Below are positions 1 through 6,073 of a DNA stretch of 6,734 bases, one piece after another; the stretch's first letter is position 1; every line of letters starts with the position of its first letter. A program made the position numbers and the translations under genes. Source of the DNA: Balneolales bacterium (lineage in GTDB: Bacteria > Bacteroidota > Rhodothermia > Balneolales > Natronogracilivirgulaceae); the NCBI GenBank assembly GCA_007133875.1, contig SLLW01000221.1, positions 1-6,734 of the forward strand, given 5' to 3'. Under the pieces are notes generated by a model that worked only from the letters and a program-made list of their open reading frames with translations, searched no databases and was not told where the DNA came from.

Positions 1-209
1 ATGGAGGTCTGCCACATCGAGCGTTGTGTTTCCTGCTGAATTTCATTTATCTCCATTGCCGCTTCTACATAATGCTCCAGCTCCTCAAGCGTAATGTCGG
101 TATCAACCTCATTGAGTACCTGTAATACGGAGAACTGCGCATGAGCATTTGTTGCCATCATAAAAGCAACAATTGCCGACAATATGAACAGTCTGCATTT
201 CTTATCCAT
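1..209 (-). CDS. Secreted small protein, DUF4168-like (partial, C-terminus outside window)
   Basis: An ATG at 209 opens a frame that runs without a stop to the window edge (69 codons). It begins with a typical Sec signal peptide: basic MDKK, then a hydrophobic stretch rich in I, A, V, F and M, ending at an AHA-QF cleavage site near residue 24. The mature part reads as an amphipathic helix containing ITLEELEHYVEAAMEI followed by NEIQQETQ. This resembles the N-terminal helix of DUF4168 proteins, small exported proteins of unknown function that carry a 'deeLe.fv.A...i.eiqqe' pattern. The family call rests on remembered consensus and covers only about 40 mature residues. No Shine-Dalgarno sequence is visible before the ATG. 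It lies on the same strand as the DUF4159 gene but 216 bp downstream of it, so shared transcription is unlikely to be tight. The gene itself is well supported, the family name less so. Confidence 0.6.
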   Translation of the reverse strand, partial: MDKKCRLFILSAIVAFMMATNAHAQFSVLQVLNEVDTDITLEELEHYVEAAMEINEIQQETQRSMWQTS

Positions 210-425
210 ACAAAACTAATACCGCATGATTTTAAGTGTAATATTAACAGAACTCCCCTGTGTCCTGATTAGACTGCTCCACGTACAGCAATATATAATG
301 AGACGAACGCATTTACGTATCTTACATTGATAACGGTGTATCCACCCTTTATTATCATCATTTTTTATCAAATTTTAAGCCGGCAGCGATACCTGAAATT
401 ATTATCTCCATTATATACCCCTCGG

Positions 426-1133
426 CTATTGCGCTCCGCTCGTAAACACATATACGAGCATGTTCACTCCGAATTGCAGTGCGGCCTGAACAATCTCCTC
501 CGGATTGTCATGTTGATCGTAGGCCCACCCATCAGAGGGATTTGACTCATACGTATACAGCAGTACCATTCGGCCATTCCGGTATACAGCAAATGCCTGG
601 GGTGGTTCTCCATCGTGCTCGTGAATTTTCGGCGGACGCCCCTCCGGAAACGCAAATACATTGTGATAGACCGGATGGTTTGGCGGTAACTCGAAAAACT
701 CCTCCTCCGGAAAAATATCCATCAGGATCGGCCGGACATATTCATCGAACCCGTAGTCGTCGTCAACATACAGAAAGCCGCCGTTATCCAGATAGGTCCG
801 TAAATTATCCAACTCGGTATCATTAACGGCGATATTGCCATGACCGGTCATAAAAAGCATCGGATACTGATGGATATCCCGACTTCCCAGCGGAACATCA
901 TCCTCACGGTCGCGAAGCGGAAGCGGAACCTGCTCCCGGGCATACCGGATCATGTTGGGCAGTGATGTAGGTGAGACATACCAATCTCCTCCTCCGCGAT
1001 ACTGAACTCTTGCTATAACAAATTCATCACCATCCGCCGCCCTTATATGCGGTACGAATACCGGCATCACCCATAAAAGAACAATCAAAAAAAAGGATTT
1101 CACAACGTTGTGTACCTGGGTTCGCAGATTCAT
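426..1133 (-). CDS. Exported DUF4159 domain protein
   Basis: This is a complete 235-residue protein. Residues 1-33 form a signal peptide: a short basic start, a hydrophobic core around 12-28, and a small-residue end at RAA. The rest matches the DUF4159 family. It has FVIARVQYRGGGDWY at 38-52, a YPMLFMTGHG strand-loop at 90-99, LRTYLDNGGFLYVDDDYG at 111-128, FPEEEFFELPPNHPVY at 141-156, a GRMVLLYTYE strand at 187-196 with a GW pair at 202-203, and a closing GVNMLVYVF. The GHG, GGFL and DDD motifs are the family hallmarks. The fold is thought to resemble class I glutamine amidotransferases, but no catalytic Cys-His-Glu set is evident, so an enzymatic role should not be assumed. It acts outside the cytoplasm, probably in the periplasm. 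Family members commonly occur in Bacteroidota and relatives, often near aerotolerance-type (MoxR/DUF58/VWA) loci; none of those genes is seen here. The start is the first ATG after the divergent intergenic region, and no clear Shine-Dalgarno precedes it. Function unknown. Confidence 0.9.
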   Translation of the reverse strand: MNLRTQVHNVVKSFFLIVLLWVMPVFVPHIRAADGDEFVIARVQYRGGGDWYVSPTSLPNMIRYAREQVPLPLRDREDDVPLGSRDIHQYPMLFMTGHGNIAVNDTELDNLRTYLDNGGFLYVDDDYGFDEYVRPILMDIFPEEEFFELPPNHPVYHNVFAFPEGRPPKIHEHDGEPPQAFAVYRNGRMVLLYTYESNPSDGWAYDQHDNPEEIVQAALQFGVNMLVYVFTSGAQ

Positions 1134-1193
1134 TTATCATCTTTTTTCGGTAACGTACCATTCATATCACCGTCCGGCACAAAACCGTAAACC

Positions 1194-1226
1194 TTTTGAA
1201 CGTCCAGCCGGATGCAATAGTGTTTG
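1194..1226 (+). promoter_or_regulatory. Possible Bacteroidota-type promoter for the MFS gene
   Basis: TTTTG at 1194-1198 is followed 19 bp later by TAGTGTTTG at 1218-1226. The Bacteroidota housekeeping promoter is TTTG, about 19-21 bp, then TAnnTTTG. Here the downstream element has one extra base between TA and TTTG, so the match is imperfect. It lies in the 171-bp region between divergent genes, where a promoter is expected. A competing consensus-like TATAAT sits at 1288-1293. Confidence 0.25.
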
Positions 1227-1287
1227 ATTATAAGATGCTCTACGGCTATTATCAACCGGATTGCGGTGCGCGGCACCTGTCTTCCTT

Positions 1288-1293
1288 TATAAT
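1288..1293 (+). promoter_or_regulatory. Possible -10 box (TATAAT) just before the MFS gene
   Basis: This is a perfect TATAAT. At the usual 16-18 bp spacing no -35 element is visible; the nearest candidate, TTGCGG at 1261-1266, is 21 bp away. If used, transcription would start about 1300, leaving almost no leader before GTG 1305 but about 55 nt before TTG 1356. It therefore bears on the start choice of the MFS gene. A six-base match without a partner can easily occur by chance. Confidence 0.2.
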
Positions 1294-1304
1294 TCCCTGT
1301 TTTC

Positions 1305-2546
1305 GTGAGTCCATTTTTTCGATTCCAAACAGAACCAAAACCAAACGAATGTACTTTGGCTCCTTTTAATCACAAACTGGTATTCACCGCAGCATGTTTC
1401 GGTATGCTGATTTTTGGAATCGTAATGGCCGTGCTCGGGTCGGTACTGCCATCCGTGATGATCAAGTTCGATGTCGGAAGTTCCGAAGCGGGCACCCTCT
1501 TTATTTTTTTAAGTGGTGGTCTGATGTTCGGCTCTCTCCTGTTCGGCCCGATTGTTGACCGGTTCGGGTACCGGTCGCTGCTAATCATCTGCTCCGTCAT
1601 AACAACTACCGGTTTCCAGGGCATTGCGTTTTCCCCGTCCATGACACTTTTGGGTTTCTCCATCTTCCTGAGTGGTTGTGCCGGAGCGGCGCTCAACGGA
1701 GCAACCAATGCACTGGTTTCAGAAATCAGTGAAGGAAAACGCGGTTCCCGCCTGACTTTCCTGGGTGTTTTTTTTGGAATCGGGGCTTTCGGTGTGCCAC
1801 TGCTGCTGGGATCACTGCTGGACCGCTACTCTTACGAGTCGCTCATTTCCGGTATCGGATTGATGATCCTGATGCCTTTTATCTTCTTTTTGTTTCTTAG
1901 ATTCCCCCCGCCAAAGCATGTCCGCGGATTTCCGCTATCAAAAGGGGTCGGCCTGGCCAAAGAACCTGCGCTGCTGCTCTTCGGGTTCATTCTGCTTATT
2001 CAGAGCGGACTGGAGATGTCCATGGGAGGATGGTCGGCGGCTTACTTCACGGAAGTGCTCCTGGTCTCCCCGCAATACGGTGTGCTTTTCCTCTCCCTGT
2101 TCTGGATGGGCCTGACACTAACGCGCCTGCTACTTGGATACCTCCTGATAAAAACAAATACCGCAACGATCATGTATATCAGCTTTGCATTCAGTTTTAC
2201 CGGTGCACTGATTTTACTCTCGGCAGTGAGTACACCTGTGGCTGTAGTCGGAGTCATCTTGGTTGGAGTCGGTTTTGCTGCTGTTTTTCCGGTCATTCTC
2301 GCTTATGTGGGAGATCTCTATGCACATCTTTCCGGAACAGCATTCAGCATCGTTTTCGTGATGTCGCTGCTGGGGGGCATGTCCATGCCCTATCTGATCG
2401 GGGTTGTTTCCGACCTTCAAGGGCTCCGAATCGGAATGATCCTCATTCCCGTCAGTATTGTGGCTTCGTTTGTACTATTCCGGATCAGCCACTATCGATC
2501 TGCAAAAAAATCAACGGGCACGGTGAGTACCGCTTCCACCGATTGA
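1305..2546 (+). CDS. MFS transporter, FucP/FHS-like
   Basis: A 413-residue integral inner-membrane protein with the length and helix spacing of a 12-helix major facilitator. Helix 1 lies near residues 24-48. Motif A, the loop between helices 2 and 3, is clear at 81-93 (GPIVDRFGYRSLL, with the D-R-x-G-x-R core). LNGATNALVSE at 130-140 followed by GVFFGIGAFGVPLL at 154-167, and GGWSAAYFTE plus FWMGLTLTRLLLG in the second half, resemble the fucose/glucose-type FHS branch. Residues 199-220 form the central cytoplasmic loop, and the C-terminal tail from about 398 is polar. The substrate cannot be told from sequence; a sugar or other small solute carried by proton symport is possible. The listed start is GTG 1305, which gives a 20-residue polar leader. 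TTG 1356 (residue 18) would give a more usual short N-terminus. Neither has a Shine-Dalgarno sequence, so the start is uncertain. It is transcribed alone, divergently from the DUF4159 gene. Confidence 0.88.
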   Translation: MSPFFRFQTEPKPNECTLAPFNHKLVFTAACFGMLIFGIVMAVLGSVLPSVMIKFDVGSSEAGTLFIFLSGGLMFGSLLFGPIVDRFGYRSLLIICSVITTTGFQGIAFSPSMTLLGFSIFLSGCAGAALNGATNALVSEISEGKRGSRLTFLGVFFGIGAFGVPLLLGSLLDRYSYESLISGIGLMILMPFIFFLFLRFPPPKHVRGFPLSKGVGLAKEPALLLFGFILLIQSGLEMSMGGWSAAYFTEVLLVSPQYGVLFLSLFWMGLTLTRLLLGYLLIKTNTATIMYISFAFSFTGALILLSAVSTPVAVVGVILVGVGFAAVFPVILAYVGDLYAHLSGTAFSIVFVMSLLGGMSMPYLIGVVSDLQGLRIGMILIPVSIVASFVLFRISHYRSAKKSTGTVSTASTD

Positions 2547-2611
2547 CAGGATTGAATTGTTAATCGATTGTGGCGAAATAACTTACATTTCACTATACCT
2601 GTTTCTCGTCC

Positions 2612-2681
2612 ACTCCTGCAAAACCATCCGGTTTCGGAATCTGTGTTGAATTTATGACCTGCCATTTTTGTTGACAGGAGT
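2612..2681 (+). other. Long imperfect stem-loop between the MFS and baeRF genes
   Basis: ACTCCTGCAAAA at 2612-2623 pairs with TTTTG at 2666-2670 and CAGGAGT at 2675-2681, giving 12 bp interrupted by a 4-nt bulge (TTGA). Inside the loop a small hairpin TCCG-GTTT-CGGA (2627-2638) is possible. No T-run follows, so it is not a standard terminator. It lies 65 bp after the MFS stop and about 140 bp before the baeRF start, so it could be an mRNA 3'-end structure, a leader element or a small RNA. It could also be chance pairing. I matched no known riboswitch family. Confidence 0.3.
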
Positions 2682-2712
2682 AGAGCAGTTATAACATACC
2701 ATATGACATGAT

Positions 2713-2725
2713 TTCCAAATTGGAA
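2713..2725. promoter_or_regulatory. Perfect palindrome, possible operator upstream of the baeRF gene
   Basis: TTCCAA-A-TTGGAA is a perfect 6+1+6 dyad and is followed by seven T residues (2726-2732). It lies 97 bp before the baeRF ATG in AT-rich DNA. The single-base centre makes an RNA hairpin poor: only TTCC/GGAA around five bases could form. A dimeric regulator site is therefore a more natural reading than a terminator. No regulator gene is present in the window. Confidence 0.3.
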
Positions 2726-2808
2726 TTTTTTTGCAATATTTCTCGCAACAGAGTTAGCAGCCTTTGTTGTTGAAAGTCGGTATTAACCGCCAATCCACTA
2801 TTTAAAAA

Positions 2809-2825
2809 TAAAGAGGTATAAAATG
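2809..2825 (+). promoter_or_regulatory. Ribosome binding site of the baeRF gene
   Basis: AAAGAGGTATAAA immediately precedes ATG 2823. The AGAGGT core sits 5 bases from the start, a credible Shine-Dalgarno match. It fixes this start firmly, and it stands out because none of the other genes in the window has a convincing one. Confidence 0.7.
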
Positions 2826-3953
2826 ATTACCGAGAAGAACATCAGACAGCTCATTGAAACAAACGGTGATCTCAAAATTTCGATAACCCTTCCGACCCAT
2901 AAAGTCGGCTCAGATCGCCAGCAGAACCCAATCCGGTTTAAAAACCTGCTTTCAAACGCTTCCGATGAACTTGCCTCGTCGGGCTTGAAAGAGAAAGAGA
3001 TCGAAAAACTGCTGAAGCCGGCCACCGAGCTGTTGAGTCAACCCTTCTTTTGGTCTGAAATGGAACAGGGCATGGCGGTTTACCTGACACCGGACTATTT
3101 CGAAGTTTTCAAACTCCCGTATGAACTCTCCGAGATGGTCTATATCCAGGATCATTTTCTTGTGACGCCACTGCTGCCGATGACCAGTACCGATGGAACC
3201 TACTGCATTCTGGCTATCAGTCTGAAAAAATCCCGGTTACTGCGCTGTACACGTACAACCATTGCCGATATCACACCCGAAGATATTCCCGGTGGAATCA
3301 ACGAGTGGCTTGGGGAGAAGCCTGAAGCACAGCTTCAGTTCCACACCGGCACAAACGAAGGTGAAAATGCCATGTTTTTTGGCCACGGTGCCTCCGGCGA
3401 AGAGGAAAAAGAGCTTATAGAACAGTATTTACGGGATGTCGAAAGAGCTATTACCCCGGCTGTCAGCCGCACCAATGATCCCATGATTCTCTTTGGACTC
3501 GAAAAAAACCTCGGGATGTATCAAAAAATCAACCATTACAGCCGCATAATCGACCGGCCGATTGATCATAACCCCGACGAACTTTCCGATGAAAAACTTC
3601 GCGACCGGGGCTGGGAAGTGATCAGGGACCATTTTCTGAATGAACTCTTTCAGGCGTTGGAAACGTATCGTGACAGCGCGGCTGACCGGGTTTCGAACGA
3701 CCCGTCCGAAATCATCACCTCCACCGTGATGGGAAAAACCGGGGCAATCTTTATTGCCAAGGACTCGGTTCGCTGGGGCACATATGATGCCGACAATCAC
3801 AAGGTATTGTTCCGGAATCAGCCGAAAAACAGTGATGTTGAACTGATGAACTGGCTTTCAATTAAAGGATTTGAGACCGGCAGCGATGTCTACGTTCTCC
3901 CTAAAACGGATATGCCCGATCAGGCAGAAGTGGCCGCGCTTTTTCGCTTCTGA
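2823..3953 (+). CDS. Bacterial archaeo-eukaryotic release factor family (baeRF) protein, family 7-like
   Basis: A 376-residue soluble cytoplasmic protein with no signal peptide. The N-terminal domain carries the family opening LKISITLPTHKVGSDRQQNPIRFKN (split across residues 17-41), then ENNL-type helices and MAVYLTPDYFEVFKLPY at 84-100. The middle domain begins near 126 (YCILAISLKKSRLLRCT) and contains FFGHGASGEEEKE at 185-196, followed by the helix LIEQYLRDVERAI. The C-terminal domain, about 265-376, ends with GSDVYVLPKTDMP and ALFRF, a typical family ending. This is the three-domain plan of eRF1/Pelota relatives in bacteria. The catalytic GGQ of true release factors is absent; GHG occupies the comparable loop. 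A role at the ribosome or in stress or conflict responses is proposed for the superfamily but unproven for this type. A good Shine-Dalgarno fixes the start. It is monocistronic, with a terminator about 100 bp downstream. Confidence 0.88.
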   Translation: MITEKNIRQLIETNGDLKISITLPTHKVGSDRQQNPIRFKNLLSNASDELASSGLKEKEIEKLLKPATELLSQPFFWSEMEQGMAVYLTPDYFEVFKLPYELSEMVYIQDHFLVTPLLPMTSTDGTYCILAISLKKSRLLRCTRTTIADITPEDIPGGINEWLGEKPEAQLQFHTGTNEGENAMFFGHGASGEEEKELIEQYLRDVERAITPAVSRTNDPMILFGLEKNLGMYQKINHYSRIIDRPIDHNPDELSDEKLRDRGWEVIRDHFLNELFQALETYRDSAADRVSNDPSEIITSTVMGKTGAIFIAKDSVRWGTYDADNHKVLFRNQPKNSDVELMNWLSIKGFETGSDVYVLPKTDMPDQAEVAALFRF

Positions 3954-3963
3954 TTGATTCCTG

Positions 3964-3987
3964 GAATTACAACACATGCTGTAATTC
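3964..3987. repeat. 8-bp inverted repeat just after the baeRF stop
   Basis: GAATTACA (3964-3971) and TGTAATTC (3980-3987) are perfect complements around an 8-nt loop, starting 11 bases past the stop codon. The stem is AT-rich and no T-run follows, so on its own it would be a weak terminator. It may protect the mRNA 3' end upstream of the stronger terminator at 4049-4092. Confidence 0.45.
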
Positions 3988-4048
3988 ACGTAGCTGTGGC
4001 CAGTTTCATTATCATCCGGAAATTGCGCCAACATAAAACAAAATTTGG

Positions 4049-4092
4049 AATCCTGCATTCGGGAATACGTTCGCCGGATGCGGGATTTTTTT
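4049..4092 (+). terminator. Rho-independent terminator between the convergent genes
   Basis: CCTGCATTCGG (4052-4062) pairs with CCGGATGCGGG (4074-4084) over 11 bp with two G-U pairs. AAT/ATT extends it to 14 bp (4049-4087). The 11-nt loop is followed by ATTTTTTT at 4085-4092. This is a strong factor-independent terminator for the baeRF gene, 95 bp past its stop. Read from the other strand, the same stem is followed by a broken T-rich tail (ATTTTGTTTTA, opposite 4032-4046). It may therefore also serve the minus-strand phosphate transporter gene, whose stop is only 22 bp away. Confidence 0.8.
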
Positions 4093-4113
4093 GCTTTCAG
4101 GTTCGATGACCGA

Positions 4114-5832
4114 CTACTTCAATCCGGCAGACGCTTCGTTCACGTTCAGTACGTGATCACCGATCTTCTCGAGACGGTTGATGAAATCGAGGTAGAAAAT
4201 CCCGGCCTTGACGTCGTAATCACCGCGCTCAAGACGCTGGTAGTGCGACTGTCTCAGTTCATCACGCAAAGCATCAATTTTTGACTCCATCAGCTCCGCT
4301 CCCTTCATATCAACATCGCCGTATTCACCGGCAATGTTTTCACGCATGAGCTTCAGAGAATCCTGGATAAGCTGCATCATGTCCTGAATCTCCTGGTTGG
4401 CACTTTCCGGCATTACTACCTTTTCTTCCAACATCCGCTCGAATGTGCGTGATACCTGATAATAGAGATCCGCAATACGCTCCAGGTCATTGACCATCCG
4501 GTGCATACTCCGGACACGGCGAGAGGAAGTTTTGGACAGGTTGAATTCCGAGACACTGGTAAGATACTGGGCTACCTCCAGCTCAATGCGATCCGTGATC
4601 TCCTCTCTCTTTTTGATCTTGTCTAGAAATTTCTGATGCTTTTCTTTGCCTTTGAAAAAGAGTCCATACGTGCTGAAACTCATCTTTTCCGTAATTTTCG
4701 CCATCAGCTCCACCTCCTTGTAAGCCTCGGAAATGGAGAGTTCAGCGGTAGGCATCAATCCGCCACTGATATATTTGAGGGATTTCTGCTCGTCCTCCAC
4801 ACCCCGGGATGGCTGGAGCCAGGTCACAAGCTTGATCAACTGTGGTACGAGGGCGAACAGAAACAGCACATTCAGGACATTGAACGTCGTATGGAACAGC
4901 GACAAGCCAAGGGTAGCATTAATTCGGGCCTCGGGAGAATCTCTCATGATGGCATCATCCAGCACCGACAACTGTGCCGGCGAAAAATTCATTGTCATGA
5001 AATCGACAAAATTCAGGAAAAACGGGAAGAGGGCCAGCATCCAGATCACACCGATCACATTGAAGAAAAAATGGAACCGGGCGGCCCGTTTGGCATGCAC
5101 GTTCCCGATAAGGGCCGCAATATTGGCCGTAATGGTAGTGCCGATATTTTCACCGAGAATCATGGCCGCTGCAATCGGGAAATTGATCCATCCCTGGGCC
5201 AGCATGACCAGTGTGATGGTGGTGGCGGCACTGGATGACTGGGTGACCAGCGTCAAAATCGTGCCGACCATTACAAAAATGAGGATTGTGCCAAATCCGT
5301 AATCGGTAAATTGATTCAAGAACGAAAGGATTTGCGGATTCTCCTGGATATCCGGGACGGCATCCTTTATAAATTCCAGGCCGATAAACAGAATACCAAA
5401 ACCGATCATCGCTTCGGCAACATGTTTCAGCTTGTTGTTGCGTACAAAAAGAAACGGAAAGAAGATGCCAATCAGACTGACGGCAATCGGTGTGATTTGA
5501 AACCGGAATCCGAACACCGAAACCATCCAGGCGGTGACCGTGGTGCCGATATTTGCTCCCATGATGACCCCGGTTGACTCCAAAAAGGTCAACAGTCCGG
5601 CATTTACAAAACTGACCACCATGACGGTAGTGGTTGTTGATGACTGTGTGATCGTCGTAGCGGTAAATCCGGTAACAATACCGGTTAAACGATTTGTGGT
5701 CATCCCCTTGAGAATTCCTCTCAACTTCTCACCCGCCACTTTCTGCAATCCATCGCTGAATATTTTCATCCCATAGATGAAAATTCCGAGAGACCCGATC
5801 AGTTGCAGAAAATCAAAAAAATTGTATGTCAT
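4114..5832 (-). CDS. Na+/phosphate cotransporter family protein with C-terminal PhoU-like domain
   Basis: A 572-residue inner-membrane protein of the usual length for this bacterial family (Na/Pi cotransporter II type, NptA/YjbB-related). The membrane part spans about residues 5-340 and contains the family's inverted structural repeat. The first half has TQSSTTTT at 62-69 with GANIGTT at 92-98; the second has TQSSSAATT at 197-205 with GENIGTT at 227-233. The QSS motifs form the sodium and phosphate binding region in characterised relatives. From about 365 to 565 follows a helical PhoU-like domain with two E-x-x-x-D metal-binding-type signatures, NDLERIAD (E451, D455) and NRLEKIGD (E555, D559). 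The domain likely senses or regulates flux. Direction is uncertain, since family members import phosphate with Na+ or, like YjbB, export it. The start ATG 5832 has only a weak GTGAG upstream. It is convergent with baeRF and divergent from the nuclease-like gene. Confidence 0.93.
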   Translation of the reverse strand: MTYNFFDFLQLIGSLGIFIYGMKIFSDGLQKVAGEKLRGILKGMTTNRLTGIVTGFTATTITQSSTTTTVMVVSFVNAGLLTFLESTGVIMGANIGTTVTAWMVSVFGFRFQITPIAVSLIGIFFPFLFVRNNKLKHVAEAMIGFGILFIGLEFIKDAVPDIQENPQILSFLNQFTDYGFGTILIFVMVGTILTLVTQSSSAATTITLVMLAQGWINFPIAAAMILGENIGTTITANIAALIGNVHAKRAARFHFFFNVIGVIWMLALFPFFLNFVDFMTMNFSPAQLSVLDDAIMRDSPEARINATLGLSLFHTTFNVLNVLFLFALVPQLIKLVTWLQPSRGVEDEQKSLKYISGGLMPTAELSISEAYKEVELMAKITEKMSFSTYGLFFKGKEKHQKFLDKIKKREEITDRIELEVAQYLTSVSEFNLSKTSSRRVRSMHRMVNDLERIADLYYQVSRTFERMLEEKVVMPESANQEIQDMMQLIQDSLKLMRENIAGEYGDVDMKGAELMESKIDALRDELRQSHYQRLERGDYDVKAGIFYLDFINRLEKIGDHVLNVNEASAGLK

Positions 5833-5873
5833 ATCTCACTGAGAAGTAAAGCACTCATCCTGTTACGGCTATG

Positions 5874-5916
5874 TTTGGAACCGTGTTGTAAAACAATCCA
5901 AATGATACTACCAAAT
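5874..5916. repeat. Nested short inverted and direct repeats upstream of the phosphate transporter gene
   Basis: TTTGG (5874-5878) and CCAAA (5898-5902) enclose TTGT-AAA-ACAA (5886-5896). CCAAAT is also repeated directly at 5898-5903 and 5911-5916, with 7 bp between copies. The segment is 42-84 bp before the transporter ATG, where an operator or leader structure would be expected. The pattern does not match the E. coli PHO box (11-bp repeats of CTGTCAT). Repeats this short in AT-rich DNA may be chance. Confidence 0.25.
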
Positions 5917-5950
5917 ACGTCTATAAGTCGGCATGGAAACTACAAAATTA

Positions 5951-5980
5951 TTGTGAAAAAAAATGAATGATTGCTACTAT
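5951..5980 (+). promoter_or_regulatory. Possible weak promoter for the HsdR-N gene
   Basis: TTGTGA (5951-5956) and TACTAT (5975-5980) are separated by 18 bp and each matches the sigma-70 boxes at four of six positions. They flank an A8 tract (5956-5963). A transcript would start near 5987 and carry a leader of about 87 nt including the dyads at 5997-6016 and 6041-6061. The assignment is tentative, because promoters in this group of bacteria may use a different consensus. Confidence 0.25.
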
Positions 5981-5996
5981 TAATTTCCGCCGGTAG

Positions 5997-6016
5997 AGAT
6001 ATCTTTCGAAATATCT
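5997..6016. promoter_or_regulatory. Dyad AGATAT-N8-ATATCT, possible operator
   Basis: These perfect 6-bp arms flank CTTTCGAA, itself containing the palindrome TTCGAA. The site lies in the divergent control region of the phosphate transporter and nuclease-like genes, just downstream of the tentative promoter at 5951-5980, a position that would suit a repressor. It is short enough to arise by chance. Confidence 0.3.
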
Positions 6017-6040
6017 GCGGTTCTCGAAAATGTGCCCATT

Positions 6041-6061
6041 GGAATGCAGGACTGCAATTCC
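6041..6061. promoter_or_regulatory. Imperfect dyad 12 bp before the HsdR-N start codon
   Basis: GGAAT-GCA (6041-6048) pairs with TGC-A-ATTCC (6053-6061) around GGAC, giving 8 bp with one bulged A. It ends 12 bases before ATG 6074. If transcribed, it would lie over the ribosome docking region of a gene with no visible Shine-Dalgarno, so it could affect translation; as DNA it could be an operator. Confidence 0.35.
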
Positions 6062-6073
6062 TAATTTTCAGTA

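Noticed and set aside
211..218. Perfect TAnnTTTG (Bacteroidota -7 element) on the minus strand just before the DUF4168-like gene
   Set aside because: It lies one base from the ATG, so transcription would begin inside the gene, and no TTTG partner is present 19-21 bp upstream.
330..425. Search for a terminator after the DUF4159 gene
   Set aside because: Only a 4-bp GGTG/CACC stem is present with no T-run on the minus strand, which is too weak to call.
479..826. 115-codon plus-strand frame opposite the DUF4159 gene
   Set aside because: It is antisense to a recognised family, and the product is low-complexity and rich in R, P and H, as expected of a shadow frame.
1557..1576. GACCGG-N8-CCGGTC inverted repeat
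   Set aside because: It falls inside the MFS gene and encodes the conserved motif A loop; the codon content explains it.
2707..2775. Short frame ATG ATT TCC... of about 21 codons upstream of the baeRF gene
   Set aside because: No Shine-Dalgarno at a usable distance, no recognisable composition, and it overlaps the palindrome; there is no support for translation.
4636..5302. Long open frames on the plus strand opposite the phosphate transporter
   Set aside because: They are antisense shadows of a clearly conserved gene, show no recognisable domain and have no credible ribosome binding sites.
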